From Oscillospiraceae bacterium (lineage in GTDB: Bacteria > Bacillota > Clostridia > Oscillospirales > CAG-272), in NCBI GenBank assembly GCA_015064285.1, contig SVSN01000027.1, positions 1 through 33,640 of the forward strand: 33,640 bases of DNA, read 5' to 3'. The notes below the pieces were generated by a model. It saw nothing but the letters and a program-made list of their open reading frames with translations, ran no database searches and was not told where the DNA came from. Made by a program: the position numbers and the translations under genes. Positions 22,860 through 31,523 of this stretch are shown piece after piece. How positions within the stretch are numbered: position 1 is the stretch's first letter; each line of letters begins with the position of its first letter.

Positions 22860-24243
22860 ACAGTTTGGCAAGGGGATTCCATTTTTTGCGGACATAACAG
22901 ATGCAGTACAGGACAAAGATCAGCAGATTGTGCAGGATCATACAGGCCCATGCAGAAATCAGAGACATATGCCAGATCTGGGTGCAGAGAAATGTTCCCA
23001 CAATCCGCACGCCCCACATGCCGATCACATTGTAGAAAAAGGGTTCTTTGGTATTCCCGACGCCCTGCATCATCCCTTCCATGATGATCGAGAACCCATA
23101 GAACGGTTCCGACACGGCTACCATCCGCAGCACCACAGCTCCTAACCGGATCACTTCGTCCGCATCGGAGAAAATATCCATCAGCGCAGGCGCAAACAGG
23201 AACAGACAGCCGCCTGAAAGTATCATCAGAAATACTTCCAGCGGTATGAACATGCCCGCCAGCTCATCCATACGTTTCTTGTCTCCGGCGCCGTAGGCAT
23301 TCCCCGCCAGGGTTGCAGCGGCGGTCTGCATGCCATATCCGGGGATATAGAAAGCGGATTCTACTGTGTTGGCGATGGTATGGGCAGCTGTGGATATGTC
23401 TCCCAGGGAATTGATCATGGAAGCAAACGTTACGTATCCCAGGGAGGTGCCGAACCGCTGCAGCATATTGGGCAGAGCGATCCGCAGGCAGGGGCGCAGG
23501 ATTTTGATATCCGGTTTCAGTGTCTGCCCTCTCGGGGATACCAGCGGATGTTTCCACAGTACCATGGTAATCCGGATACCGCCGACGGTAAAGGCAATGG
23601 CACTGGCTGCCGCTGCACCGATTATACCCCATCCGCAGCCGGGAAGCACCAGTTCAGATCCGAATATCGTTACAATTCGTGTGGGATATATGAACAGAAA
23701 ATTCAGAATTACATTGATGACATTTACTAAAATACCGGCTTTCATCGGTGTTTTGGTGTCACCTGCAGCCCGCAGAACCGTCCCGAAGATAATACTGGCA
23801 GCCCGGGGAAGCATGGGAATATACAAAATAAAGAAGTATCTGCTGGCTGTTGCGCGGATGGAGGGATCCACCTGCATCCACACCGGTATAACACCGCTGA
23901 GGGACAGGGACAGTACAGTAAACAGAGTCCCCATAAACAGTACCGCCAGTACGGCTTGTGCAACGGCTTGGGAAGCAGCCTCTTTATCCCTGGCACCGTA
24001 GGCACGTGCGATGAACGAAAGGAAACCTACACCAATGGAAGACAGAAAGCCGCCGATCAGCCAGCCTACCGTGGTGGTAGCGCCGACGGCTGCGGTAGCC
24101 TGCGTTCCCAGGGAACCGACCATGGCTGTATCTATGTATTGTACCGCTGTCTGCATCAGCTGTTCCAGCATGGTTGGCCATGCCAGAGTCAGAATGATAC
24201 CAATCATGTGCAGATTCCATTTGGATGTTTTCTGTCGTGTCAT
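22858..24243 (-). CDS. MATE family multidrug/cation efflux transporter
   Basis: This 461-residue protein has about twelve membrane spans. The family pattern includes LAWPTMLEQLMQTAVQYIDTAMVG near the N-terminus, GFLSFIARAYGA, VLRAAGDTKTPM, and the repeat in the second half, AAATLAGNAYGAGD and MQGVGNTKEPF. MATE proteins expel cationic drugs or metabolites by sodium or proton antiport. The gene lies 11 bases after the ElaA-like gene and shares its promoter. The ribosome site is weak (CAGGAC), so translation may depend in part on the upstream gene. Confidence 0.9.
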   Translation of the reverse strand: MTRQKTSKWNLHMIGIILTLAWPTMLEQLMQTAVQYIDTAMVGSLGTQATAAVGATTTVGWLIGGFLSSIGVGFLSFIARAYGARDKEAASQAVAQAVLAVLFMGTLFTVLSLSLSGVIPVWMQVDPSIRATASRYFFILYIPMLPRAASIIFGTVLRAAGDTKTPMKAGILVNVINVILNFLFIYPTRIVTIFGSELVLPGCGWGIIGAAAASAIAFTVGGIRITMVLWKHPLVSPRGQTLKPDIKILRPCLRIALPNMLQRFGTSLGYVTFASMINSLGDISTAAHTIANTVESAFYIPGYGMQTAAATLAGNAYGAGDKKRMDELAGMFIPLEVFLMILSGGCLFLFAPALMDIFSDADEVIRLGAVVLRMVAVSEPFYGFSIIMEGMMQGVGNTKEPFFYNVIGMWGVRIVGTFLCTQIWHMSLISAWACMILHNLLIFVLYCICYVRKKWNPLAKL

Positions 24244-24254
24244 AATCAGTCCTG

Positions 24255-24695
24255 TTATTTTATATCCATTATCATTTGTACATGGGGAATACCGTCTTCC
24301 AAAAACGGATCTGAAATACTCCGGAAACCTGCTTTCTCATAAAAGCCTGCCGCATAGCACTGCGCCTCCAGATAAATCCTGTCTCCCTGCAGGCGCTCTG
24401 CGGCTACCCGTATACCTGCATCCAGAACCTGCCGGCCCAGGCCTTTCCCGCGTGCAACGGTCAGCACCCTGCCGATCTGTGCCTCTGCAGCATGTCCTTC
24501 CCGCAGAAAGACACGCAGATATGCCAGAATCTCACCTTTATCTTCCAGATACACATGGATGCTGCGCAGATCTATCCCGTCCGGATCCTGATATACGCAG
24601 TTCTGTTCTACGACAAATACAAGCGAACGCACACGGAGAATTTCATACAGTTCCCCTGCAGTCAGTTCGTCGAATGTTTTTATACACAGCTGCAT
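24255..24695 (-). CDS. elaA: ElaA-family GNAT N-acetyltransferase
   Basis: This 146-residue protein matches the ElaA subgroup of GNAT enzymes. The signature FDELTAGELYEILRVRSLVFVVEQNCVYQDPDGIDL lies at residues 8-43, followed by the acetyl-CoA loop IGRVLTVARGKGLGRQVL and YLEAQCYAAGFYEKAGFR. The acceptor is unknown in the family. The start at 24695 follows AGGAGG. It is the first gene of a two-gene unit with the MATE transporter, which could suggest acetylation and export of the same compound; that is inference. Confidence 0.86.
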   Translation of the reverse strand: MQLCIKTFDELTAGELYEILRVRSLVFVVEQNCVYQDPDGIDLRSIHVYLEDKGEILAYLRVFLREGHAAEAQIGRVLTVARGKGLGRQVLDAGIRVAAERLQGDRIYLEAQCYAAGFYEKAGFRSISDPFLEDGIPHVQMIMDIK

Positions 24696-24722
24696 ACTGC
24701 CTCCTGTTGGTCAAACCGTTTT

Positions 24723-24752
24723 ATTATAGCACTGTATACTCTGTTTTGTCAA
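24723..24752 (-). promoter_or_regulatory. Promoter of the elaA-MATE unit
   Basis: On the minus strand TTGACA (24747-24752) and TATAAT (24723-24728) are 18 bases apart, 27 bases upstream of the start codon. Confidence 0.78.
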
Positions 24753-24770
24753 TCGCAGCAGGAAAAATGG

Positions 24771-24799
24771 TTGACTTTCCGCCATGGAAACGGTATAAT
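24771..24799 (+). promoter_or_regulatory. Promoter of the GH43-like gene
   Basis: TTGACT (24771-24776) and TATAAT (24794-24799) have a 17-base spacer. It is back to back with the elaA promoter. Confidence 0.75.
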
Positions 24800-24854
24800 G
24801 GGAGCAGAAACACCCGGAATCCGAACTTTCCGGAACCGTATGAGGAGTGATACT

Positions 24855-25889
24855 ATGACACAGGATTTTGGATACCGTGCAGACCGCACCACAGTGGCTC
24901 TGGAAATGCCGGATTATTATATCTGGGATTGTTCTGTAATACAGGCAAACGGAAAATACCATATGTTTTCTTCCCGATGGCCGAAAAAATACGGGTTTGG
25001 ATGGAACTGGCTCTTTCACAGCGAAATCATCCATGCCACAGCCGACGACCCGGAAGGACCTTACACGTTTCAGAATGTGGTGCTGCCCCGCCGCGGAAGA
25101 CAGTATTTTGACGGCATGAACACCCACAATACATGCATCAAAGCATGGGGCGGCAAATTTTATCTGTATTATATGGGCTGCAGTTACAGCTGGGATATTC
25201 CGGAAGGAGAAAGCATTCCCGGCGGCTATGCCCAGGAAACATGGAACCGGAAACGGATCGGTCTTGCCGTGGCGGACACACCGGACGGCACATTTATCCG
25301 CCGGGACACGCCTCTTCTGGAACCGCGGGACTGTTCATTCTGGGACTGCACGATCACGACCAATCCTTCTGTGGCTATTTTGCCGGACGGAACCACATAC
25401 ATGATCTATAAATCCCGTCAGAGTATCGGGAAACCCCTGCAGCTTGGCATTGCTGTCGCTGACAGACCGGACGGGGAATTCCGGCGTCTCTCCGACAAGC
25501 CTATTCTGCAGTTCGGGGATGAGGATTTTCATATCGAAGACCCCTTCATCTGGTATGATGATTCCCGGAAAAAATTCTGCCTGATCGCCAAGGATGACGT
25601 AAAGAACGGCGCTTATGGCATTACCGGTGAATGGGGCGCCGGATTTTATGCAGAGAGTGACGACTGTAAGGATTTTCAGATTGCCCCGCATCCCAAGGTC
25701 TACTCCCGCTCGGTACGCTGGGCAGATGGTCGTGAAACGGTTCAGGGAAATCTGGAACGGCCTTCCCTGCTGTTTGATCAGAACGGGAAACCCACCCATC
25801 TGTTCTGTGCCAGCGGGTACGGCTCTTCTCCTTACAACTTTGAAGGCAATACGTTTGTCGTTTGTATGAAACTGGAAAAAGAATCATAA
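24855..25889 (+). CDS. GH43-superfamily-like five-bladed beta-propeller glycosidase
   Basis: This 344-residue protein has the repeating strand pattern of five-bladed propeller glycosidases. YIWDCSVIQANGKYHMFSSRWP (near residues 22-43) matches the first blade with its Asp. FDGMNTHNTCIKAWGGKFYLYYMG follows, then WDCTITTNPSVAILPDGTTYMIYK and FHIEDPFIWYDDSRKKFCLIAKDD, which holds a likely catalytic Glu. The GH43/GH62/GH117 group removes arabinose, xylose, galactose or anhydro-sugar units. The exact family is not determinable by eye. It lacks a signal peptide. The start at 24855 follows GAGGAGTGA and excludes the non-coding-looking upstream extension of the frame. Confidence 0.72.
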   Translation: MTQDFGYRADRTTVALEMPDYYIWDCSVIQANGKYHMFSSRWPKKYGFGWNWLFHSEIIHATADDPEGPYTFQNVVLPRRGRQYFDGMNTHNTCIKAWGGKFYLYYMGCSYSWDIPEGESIPGGYAQETWNRKRIGLAVADTPDGTFIRRDTPLLEPRDCSFWDCTITTNPSVAILPDGTTYMIYKSRQSIGKPLQLGIAVADRPDGEFRRLSDKPILQFGDEDFHIEDPFIWYDDSRKKFCLIAKDDVKNGAYGITGEWGAGFYAESDDCKDFQIAPHPKVYSRSVRWADGRETVQGNLERPSLLFDQNGKPTHLFCASGYGSSPYNFEGNTFVVCMKLEKES

Positions 25890-25893
25890 AGAA

Positions 25894-25930
25894 AAAGAGG
25901 AATCCGGCGGGTGTCGTGATTCCTCTTTCT
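25894..25930. terminator. Bidirectional terminator between the GH43-like and UroD-like genes
   Basis: AAAGAGGAATC (25894-25904) pairs perfectly with GATTCCTCTTT (25918-25928). The flanks are A-rich on the left and T-rich on the right. Confidence 0.85.
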
Positions 25931-25980
25931 GTTTTATATCACTTTTTTCATCGGATCAAGAGTTTCCGTTTTCCCGCGGT

Positions 25981-27042
25981 TTAGTAGGCGCCGATCCGTT
26001 TGATCTCTTCCACTATTGCTTTGAAATTTTCCAGGCTGACAGAATTCGGGATGGAATGGTCAGATGAGAATATGTAACCGCCGTTTTCTTTCAGCGCAGG
26101 AATGACTCTGCGGATTTCTTCAATGATCGCTTCTTTATCGTCCCAAAGAACTGCGTTGATACCGCCGTGCAGCACCAGCTTATCCCCGTATTTTTCCTTG
26201 AGTCCCTGGGGATCCATACCGGCTTTCACTTCCAGGGGGTTTAAGGCATCCAGACCTATTTCCATCAGATCATCCACCCGGGACATGATATTGCCGCAGG
26301 AATGCATATGTGCATAGATTCCTCTGTTATGGGCCCAGTCAATGGCACGCTTGTGTACAGGTTTCAGCATTTTCCGGTACATCTCGTTGGAGAAAAAGGT
26401 AGTTCCCTTATACCCCATATCGTCCGGCCAGCTGATACAGTCAAAATGATATCCGGCATCCCAGATCTGGGAGAACAGATGGATACAGCAGTCCAGGTAG
26501 GTATTGAACATATCCACTACCATATCCGGTTCTTCATACATGGCAATCAGAAGATTTTCCGTTCCCATCATCCAGGAATGGGTCACATCAAAGCCGAACC
26601 AGAACCCGGCAGTGATCCACTGTCCTTCCGCCTGCCACATCGGATAATACTGCTCCAGATATTTCCAGTTGATGCGGTTTTCACCGGACAGCATCCGCTT
26701 TTTGCATTCTTCCCAGGTGTCAGGGGTAGTTACCGTATAGTCCAGAAATTCCGGCGTGGAGTCCAGCTCTTTTACATACCGCAGGGTCACCCCCCAGTTG
26801 GTTTTGGTGGTGATGGTATGTTCGGTTTCTTCCAGCACCTGGTAAGGATACTGCGGTGTGATGTCTACACCGATGGATGCGGTTTTATCTGTGCCGAAGA
26901 AATCCCGCCAGTCCGCATTTTCCGGCATTCCTTCCTTCTGCCAGCGCCGGATGGTACCTGCCCATGGACTGTCGATAATGGGAACCCTGTCGGCTTCTTT
27001 ATGGGCATACATGCGGGCAAATCTTTCTTTTACAGTCATCAT
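25981..27042 (-). CDS. Uroporphyrinogen decarboxylase superfamily protein (not HemE)
   Basis: This 353-residue protein belongs to the UroD/MtaA/CmuA TIM-barrel superfamily. Features are the N-terminal VKERFARMYAHKEADRVPI, the AHMHSCGNI segment with a His and Cys as in the zinc site of corrinoid methyltransferases, LNPLEVKAGMD, LHGGINA and YIFSSDHSIPNSVSLENF near the C-terminus. These last parts are typical of an uncharacterised subfamily often found in sugar-utilisation regions of gut bacteria. Haem synthesis is unlikely, as no other haem genes are near. Methyl transfer, for instance from a methylated sugar or a methylamine, is a possible role. The start follows GAAGGAG. Confidence 0.75.
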   Translation of the reverse strand: MMTVKERFARMYAHKEADRVPIIDSPWAGTIRRWQKEGMPENADWRDFFGTDKTASIGVDITPQYPYQVLEETEHTITTKTNWGVTLRYVKELDSTPEFLDYTVTTPDTWEECKKRMLSGENRINWKYLEQYYPMWQAEGQWITAGFWFGFDVTHSWMMGTENLLIAMYEEPDMVVDMFNTYLDCCIHLFSQIWDAGYHFDCISWPDDMGYKGTTFFSNEMYRKMLKPVHKRAIDWAHNRGIYAHMHSCGNIMSRVDDLMEIGLDALNPLEVKAGMDPQGLKEKYGDKLVLHGGINAVLWDDKEAIIEEIRRVIPALKENGGYIFSSDHSIPNSVSLENFKAIVEEIKRIGAY

Positions 27043-27086
27043 GGAATGCTCTCCTTCTTTCTGCAGATAGTATAGGATTTTTGTTA

Positions 27087-27115
27087 ATTATAACACAGCC
27101 TGTTGCTTCATACAA
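27087..27115 (-). promoter_or_regulatory. Promoter of the UroD-like gene
   Basis: On the minus strand TTGTAT (27110-27115) and TATAAT (27087-27092) are 17 bases apart, 44 bases upstream of the start codon. Confidence 0.68.
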
Positions 27116-27209
27116 GTGCCAAACCGGTGATTTTTCCCGTTTTCTGTTTTGTGCAGCACCGTTTTCCACCATTTTTACCGTAAAATAGAAACTTTTTTGG
27201 CTGACCCGG

Positions 27210-27238
27210 TTGTAAAATGGCAAAGGATTCTGTATAAT
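27210..27238 (+). promoter_or_regulatory. Promoter of the M28-GH29-beta-helix operon
   Basis: TTGTAA (27210-27215) and TATAAT (27233-27238) have a 17-base spacer. The leader to the ATG at 27280 is about 35 bases. Confidence 0.7.
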
Positions 27239-27279
27239 ACAATTACAATACTTATCGTAAACGTGAAAGGATTGCTTTT

Positions 27280-28497
27280 ATGAATACCGAACAAATCCGA
27301 AAAATTTTCACCGACACCGCTTATGTACGTACCGGCGGCAGCGATGCGGAACTTGCCTGTGCCGAGTATTTGCGCCGGTGCTGTGAAGAGCTTGGTCTGC
27401 CTGCCCATCTGGAACCCTTTGCCGTGGATATGGCGTCCATCCGTACTGCTGTACTGGAAGCTGATGGAGAAAGCATTCCCTGTAAGGGATATCTCTGCGC
27501 CGGCTCCGGTGTGGTGGAAGCCCCCCTGTACTACCTCCCCCATGCCGACAAGTATACCCTCTCCCAGATCCGCGGAAAGATTGTTATGATCGACGGGTAT
27601 CTGGGATACTGGATGTACAAGGATCTGCTGGACAACGGTGCTGTTGGATTCATCACATACGACGGCAACGCCAATTATGCGGATTTTGATATTGACCAGC
27701 GGGAACTGCGTTCCTATGTCAGCTGCGGCAACAAGATTCCCGGGGTTAACATCAACGCCAAACACGCCATTTCCCTGATCGAAAAAGGCGTTTCCAACGT
27801 GAAGATCACCCTGGAACAGGATGAATATGTTGGTCTGTCCCGGAATGTGGTCATGGACATGCCCGGCGAGATCCCGGAAACCATCGTTTTCACCGCCCAT
27901 TATGACTCTACTTCCCTTTCCCAGGGTGCCTATGACAACATGTCCGGCTGCATAGGGCTGCTGGGGATTGCCGAATACTTCAAGGAACACCCTCATCGTT
28001 ACAGTCTGCGTTTCATTTTCTGCGGCAGCGAAGAACGGGGGCTGCTGGGTTCCAAGGCATATGTGGCATCCCACGGCAAAGAACTGGATAAGATCGTTCT
28101 GAACATCAATCTGGATATGATCGGTTCCATCATGGGTAAGTTTATTGTCTGCTGCACATCCGAAGCAGAGCTTGTACATTATGTTTCTTATCTGGCTCTT
28201 GAAAAAGGCTTTGCCGCATACGCGTATCAGGATGTCTATTCCAGTGACTCTACCCCCTTTGCAGACAAGGGTATCCCTGCCGTTTCTTTCGCCCGCAGTG
28301 CCCCCGGCAATACGGCAACCATCCACAATTCCTATGATACCGCCGCCGTTATGAAACCGGAACATGTCATCGCGGACACCGCCTTCATCTGCGCATTTGC
28401 CGATCGTATGGCCAACGCTGTACGCTGCCCTGTCAAGCGGGAAATGCCGGACAATATGAAAGATAAGCTGGACCGGTACCTGCTTCGGAAGCGTTGA
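27280..28497 (+). CDS. M28 family zinc aminopeptidase
   Basis: This 405-residue protein has an N-terminal helical part, an inserted PA-like domain (about 70-180) and the M28 catalytic domain. The two-zinc site is readable: His207 and Asp209 in TAHYDS, Asp219 in GAYDNMSG, Glu251 and Glu252 in GSEERGLLGS, Asp279 in NLDMIG and His349 in TIHNSYD. Members remove N-terminal residues from peptides. It lacks a signal peptide, so cytoplasmic peptides are the likely substrate. It starts after AAAGGA and leads an operon with a fucosidase and a beta-helix protein, which points to glycopeptide breakdown, although this is inference. Confidence 0.88.
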   Translation: MNTEQIRKIFTDTAYVRTGGSDAELACAEYLRRCCEELGLPAHLEPFAVDMASIRTAVLEADGESIPCKGYLCAGSGVVEAPLYYLPHADKYTLSQIRGKIVMIDGYLGYWMYKDLLDNGAVGFITYDGNANYADFDIDQRELRSYVSCGNKIPGVNINAKHAISLIEKGVSNVKITLEQDEYVGLSRNVVMDMPGEIPETIVFTAHYDSTSLSQGAYDNMSGCIGLLGIAEYFKEHPHRYSLRFIFCGSEERGLLGSKAYVASHGKELDKIVLNINLDMIGSIMGKFIVCCTSEAELVHYVSYLALEKGFAAYAYQDVYSSDSTPFADKGIPAVSFARSAPGNTATIHNSYDTAAVMKPEHVIADTAFICAFADRMANAVRCPVKREMPDNMKDKLDRYLLRKR

Positions 28498-28548
28498 CGT
28501 GACTTTTACCGTCACTGGATTTGATTTGTTAACTACAGGAGGAACACC

Positions 28549-29973
28549 ATGTATCCGAATTTTGCATACGATAAAACACTTGTGAAATGCCATCCTTCGC
28601 CCCGTCAGATGATCGTGGAACAGATGGAATTCTATGCTTTCGCTCACTTTACTGTGAATACATTCACGGACAAGGAATGGGGCGACGGCACAGAACCGGA
28701 ATCTGTTTTCAACCCTACCGAACTGAATGCGGATCAATGGGTGGATGCACTGAAGTCTGCCGGAATCGGCGGGCTGATCCTGACCTGCAAGCACCATGAC
28801 GGGTTCTGTCTGTGGCCTTCCGCCTATACGGAGCACTGTGTCAAAAACAGTCCCTTCAAAAATGGCAAAGGGGATGTGGTAAAAGAAGTTTCTGACGCCT
28901 GCCGCAAAGGTGGGATCAAATTCGGCGTGTATCTTTCTCCCTGGGACAGAAACAGCCGTCTGTACGGTACGGATGAATACAACGATTATTTCTGCAGCCA
29001 GCTGACGGAACTGCTGACCCAGTATGGAGACATCTTCACCGTTTGGTTTGACGGTGCCTGCGGCGAAGGTCCCAACGGGAAACGCCAGGTATACGACTGG
29101 GAACGTTACTACGCCCTGATTCGGAAGCTGCAGCCGGATGCCTGCATTGCCATCTGCGGTCCCGACGTGCGCTGGTGCGGCAATGAAGCCGGGGATACGA
29201 GACCCAGCGAATGGTCTGTTCTGCCGGTCGGATTTGAAGAACCGGACGATGTAGCTGAAAAAAGTCAGAAATCCGATGATACTTCTTTCCGGGAAAAAAC
29301 CATAGATGCCATGCAGCGTGACCTCGGCAGCCGTGAATTCCTGCAGGGGAATACCGGTCTGAACTGGCGTCCTGCAGAAACCGATACGTCCATCCGTCCG
29401 GGCTGGTTCTATCATGCCTCGGAAGACGATAAAGTACGCTCCACCGAAACCCTTCTGGACATCTGGTATCGCACGGTAGGGGGCAATTCCAAGCTGCTGC
29501 TGAATATTCCGCCGGACAGACGTGGGCTGTTCCACGAAGTGGACGTACAGCGGCTGCGGGAAATGGGCGCATACATCCGGAAAACCTTTGCTGTCAACCT
29601 GGCAGAAAACGCAGTGATCACGGCAGACACGGACGATGGATATCATTCTGCCGATGCTCTGAAAATCAACAGCTATGACGAATATTACAAGCCTTTTGAC
29701 GGTGACAATCAGGTGACAGTGACCATCAAACTGGACGGCGTACACGATGTAAGCCATGTGGTAATCAAAGAACACATTCCCATGAGCCAGCGTGTGGAAT
29801 CTTATGGGATTGATATCAGAAATCCGGACGGCACATATGCGGAAGTGGCTGCCGGCACCACCATCGGATACCAGAAGATTGAAAAGTTTGATCCGGCGGC
29901 AACCGATGAAGTGCGTATCCGGATCACAGATTCCCGTGTATGCCCGATTCTGTCTTTCGTAGGGGTATATTGA
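28549..29973 (+). CDS. Glycoside hydrolase family 29 alpha-L-fucosidase
   Basis: This 474-residue protein has the GH29 barrel: FAHFTVNTFTDKEWGDG, then KHHDGFCLW (residues 81-89), YLSPWDRNS and VWFDGACGEG with nucleophile Asp168. The later LLLNIPPDRRGLFHEVDVQRLREMG segment is typical. A C-terminal beta-sandwich-like part (about 370-474) follows. The general acid is not obvious by eye, as is usual in the GH29-B-like subgroup. It removes alpha-linked L-fucose from oligosaccharides. There is no signal peptide. A perfect AGGAGG precedes the start, 51 bases after the peptidase gene, and a small GTGAC/GTCAC hairpin lies in that gap. Confidence 0.9.
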   Translation: MYPNFAYDKTLVKCHPSPRQMIVEQMEFYAFAHFTVNTFTDKEWGDGTEPESVFNPTELNADQWVDALKSAGIGGLILTCKHHDGFCLWPSAYTEHCVKNSPFKNGKGDVVKEVSDACRKGGIKFGVYLSPWDRNSRLYGTDEYNDYFCSQLTELLTQYGDIFTVWFDGACGEGPNGKRQVYDWERYYALIRKLQPDACIAICGPDVRWCGNEAGDTRPSEWSVLPVGFEEPDDVAEKSQKSDDTSFREKTIDAMQRDLGSREFLQGNTGLNWRPAETDTSIRPGWFYHASEDDKVRSTETLLDIWYRTVGGNSKLLLNIPPDRRGLFHEVDVQRLREMGAYIRKTFAVNLAENAVITADTDDGYHSADALKINSYDEYYKPFDGDNQVTVTIKLDGVHDVSHVVIKEHIPMSQRVESYGIDIRNPDGTYAEVAAGTTIGYQKIEKFDPAATDEVRIRITDSRVCPILSFVGVY

Positions 29974-29999
29974 TCCCTTCCTGTTACGGAGGTTGTCCT

Positions 30000-31436
30000 A
30001 TGGAATTTATCACATATGAAATGTTCGGCGCCGTAGGTGACGGCGTGACAGACGATATGCCGGCAGTGATCCTGGCTCATGAAGAAGCCAACAGACGCTC
30101 TGTGCCTGTGAAAGCAAAAGAGGGTGCAGTCTATTATGTTTCTCCGAAAAACTATACGGCTATTGTACAGACTTCGGTGGACTGGACAGGTGCTAAGTTT
30201 ATCATTGACGACCGGGAATGCGAAAACCGCAATGCTGCCCTGTTTATGGTCACAACAAAAAATGAACCGGTGGAACTGTTCATCCCATCACTGCGCCGCG
30301 GTCAGACAAAGCTGGACAATCCTTACGGGAAAGAGCTGTATGTGGTGGTAAGAAACAACAATCACAAGGACTATATCCGCAAAGGACTGAATCAGAACAA
30401 CGGCACTGCCAGAACAGACAATTTCATTCTCCGCGCCGACAGCACACTTCCCTCTCCTGTTTCCTTTGATTTTGATGAGGTTACCAGCGTTCATGCTGTG
30501 CCGGTGGATACAGAACGGCTGACCCTCACCGGCGGGGAATTTACCACTATTGCCAACCAGTGGGTATCCGAGTATGCCTATCATGCCAGGAATATTGTGG
30601 TACGCCGCTCCAATGTGGAGATTTCCGGGATTACCCACCTGATCACAGGGGAACTGGATCACGGCGCTCCCTATTCCGGATTTCTTTCCATCAGCGGCTG
30701 TGCCCATGTCTGTGTACATGACTGCGTCTTTACCGGTCACAAGATCTATTCCACCATTGGTGCTGCCGGAAAGCCGGTTTCCATGGGTTCCTATGATATC
30801 GGTCTGGGCACTGCATCAGATGTATCCCTGATCCGGTGCCGCCAGACCACTGATATTCATGACCGTGGATACTGGGGACTCATCGGTACCAATTTCTGCC
30901 GTGACCTTTTACTGGAAGACTGTGTGTTCTCCCGGTTTGATGCCCACCAGGGCGTTACCAACTGTACCCTGCGCCGCTGTACCCTGGGCTGGCAATGCCT
31001 GAATGCCATCGGCAACGGTACCTTCCTGATCGAGGACACCAATGCCTATGGCTATGCCCTGGTGAATCTGCGCAGTGATTACGGCAGTACCTGGAACGGT
31101 GATATGATCATCCGGAACTGTACATGGCATCCCCTTGGAGACAACCGCGCTGTTTTCTCCGGCCATAATGACGGTACCCATGATTTCGGTTACGACTGCT
31201 ATCTGCCGCAGCATGTGATTATTGACGGACTGCATATTGGGGAAGAGAATCCGGATAACCGTCCTCTCTGTATTTTCAATAACTATCTGGGAAATGCGGA
31301 AATTCCGGCAGCGGAAAGAAAGTATATGCCCATTCCGCCGGTATCTGTTACGGTACAGAATATCTGCACTGACCGGCCTGTGACCCTATGCGACAAACCG
31401 GAGCTGATGCCCGAAACCCGGTTTGAAATCCGCTGA
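30000..31436 (+). CDS. Right-handed beta-helix protein of the pectate-lyase/GH28-like fold
   Basis: This 478-residue protein opens with EMFGAVGDGVTDDMPAVILAHEEA (residues 7-30), the N-cap seen in Pectate_lyase_3 and polygalacturonase-like proteins. Short repeating strands follow, such as VCVHDCVFTGHKI, DVSLIRCRQT, DLLLEDCVFSRF, CTLRRCTLGW and MIIRNCTWHPL, as expected for successive coils of a parallel beta-helix. Catalytic residues of a known family are not identified, so hydrolase, lyase or binding roles are open. There is no signal peptide. The start at 30000 follows CGGAGG and lies 26 bases after the fucosidase, whose substrate it may share. Confidence 0.8.
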   Translation: MEFITYEMFGAVGDGVTDDMPAVILAHEEANRRSVPVKAKEGAVYYVSPKNYTAIVQTSVDWTGAKFIIDDRECENRNAALFMVTTKNEPVELFIPSLRRGQTKLDNPYGKELYVVVRNNNHKDYIRKGLNQNNGTARTDNFILRADSTLPSPVSFDFDEVTSVHAVPVDTERLTLTGGEFTTIANQWVSEYAYHARNIVVRRSNVEISGITHLITGELDHGAPYSGFLSISGCAHVCVHDCVFTGHKIYSTIGAAGKPVSMGSYDIGLGTASDVSLIRCRQTTDIHDRGYWGLIGTNFCRDLLLEDCVFSRFDAHQGVTNCTLRRCTLGWQCLNAIGNGTFLIEDTNAYGYALVNLRSDYGSTWNGDMIIRNCTWHPLGDNRAVFSGHNDGTHDFGYDCYLPQHVIIDGLHIGEENPDNRPLCIFNNYLGNAEIPAAERKYMPIPPVSVTVQNICTDRPVTLCDKPELMPETRFEIR

Positions 31437-31441
31437 ATCCC

Positions 31442-31480
31442 AAAACGACAGAACCGTATCCAAGCGATTCTGTCGTTTTT
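31442..31480. terminator. Bidirectional terminator of the peptidase-fucosidase operon
   Basis: AAAACGACAGAA (31442-31453) pairs perfectly over 12 bases with TTCTGTCGTTTT (31468-31479), with a T run beyond. It also lies at the 3' end of the convergent Nudix operon. Confidence 0.9.
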
Positions 31481-31523
31481 GTGTTTGCTTATGCGGCAGT
31501 TCTGCCATTATTTTCAGATCCTG

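Noticed and set aside
25981-27042. HemE (haem synthesis) as the identity of the UroD-like gene
   Set aside because: The motifs match another branch of the superfamily, and no haem gene is nearby.
28498-28516. GTGAC/GTCAC hairpin after the M28 gene as a terminator
   Set aside because: The stem has only five pairs and no T run follows; the fucosidase downstream has no promoter of its own.
27175-29775. An 866-codon open frame on the minus strand opposite the M28 and GH29 genes
   Set aside because: It is antisense to two well-supported genes with clear catalytic motifs, has no family signature or ribosome site, and arises from codon bias.
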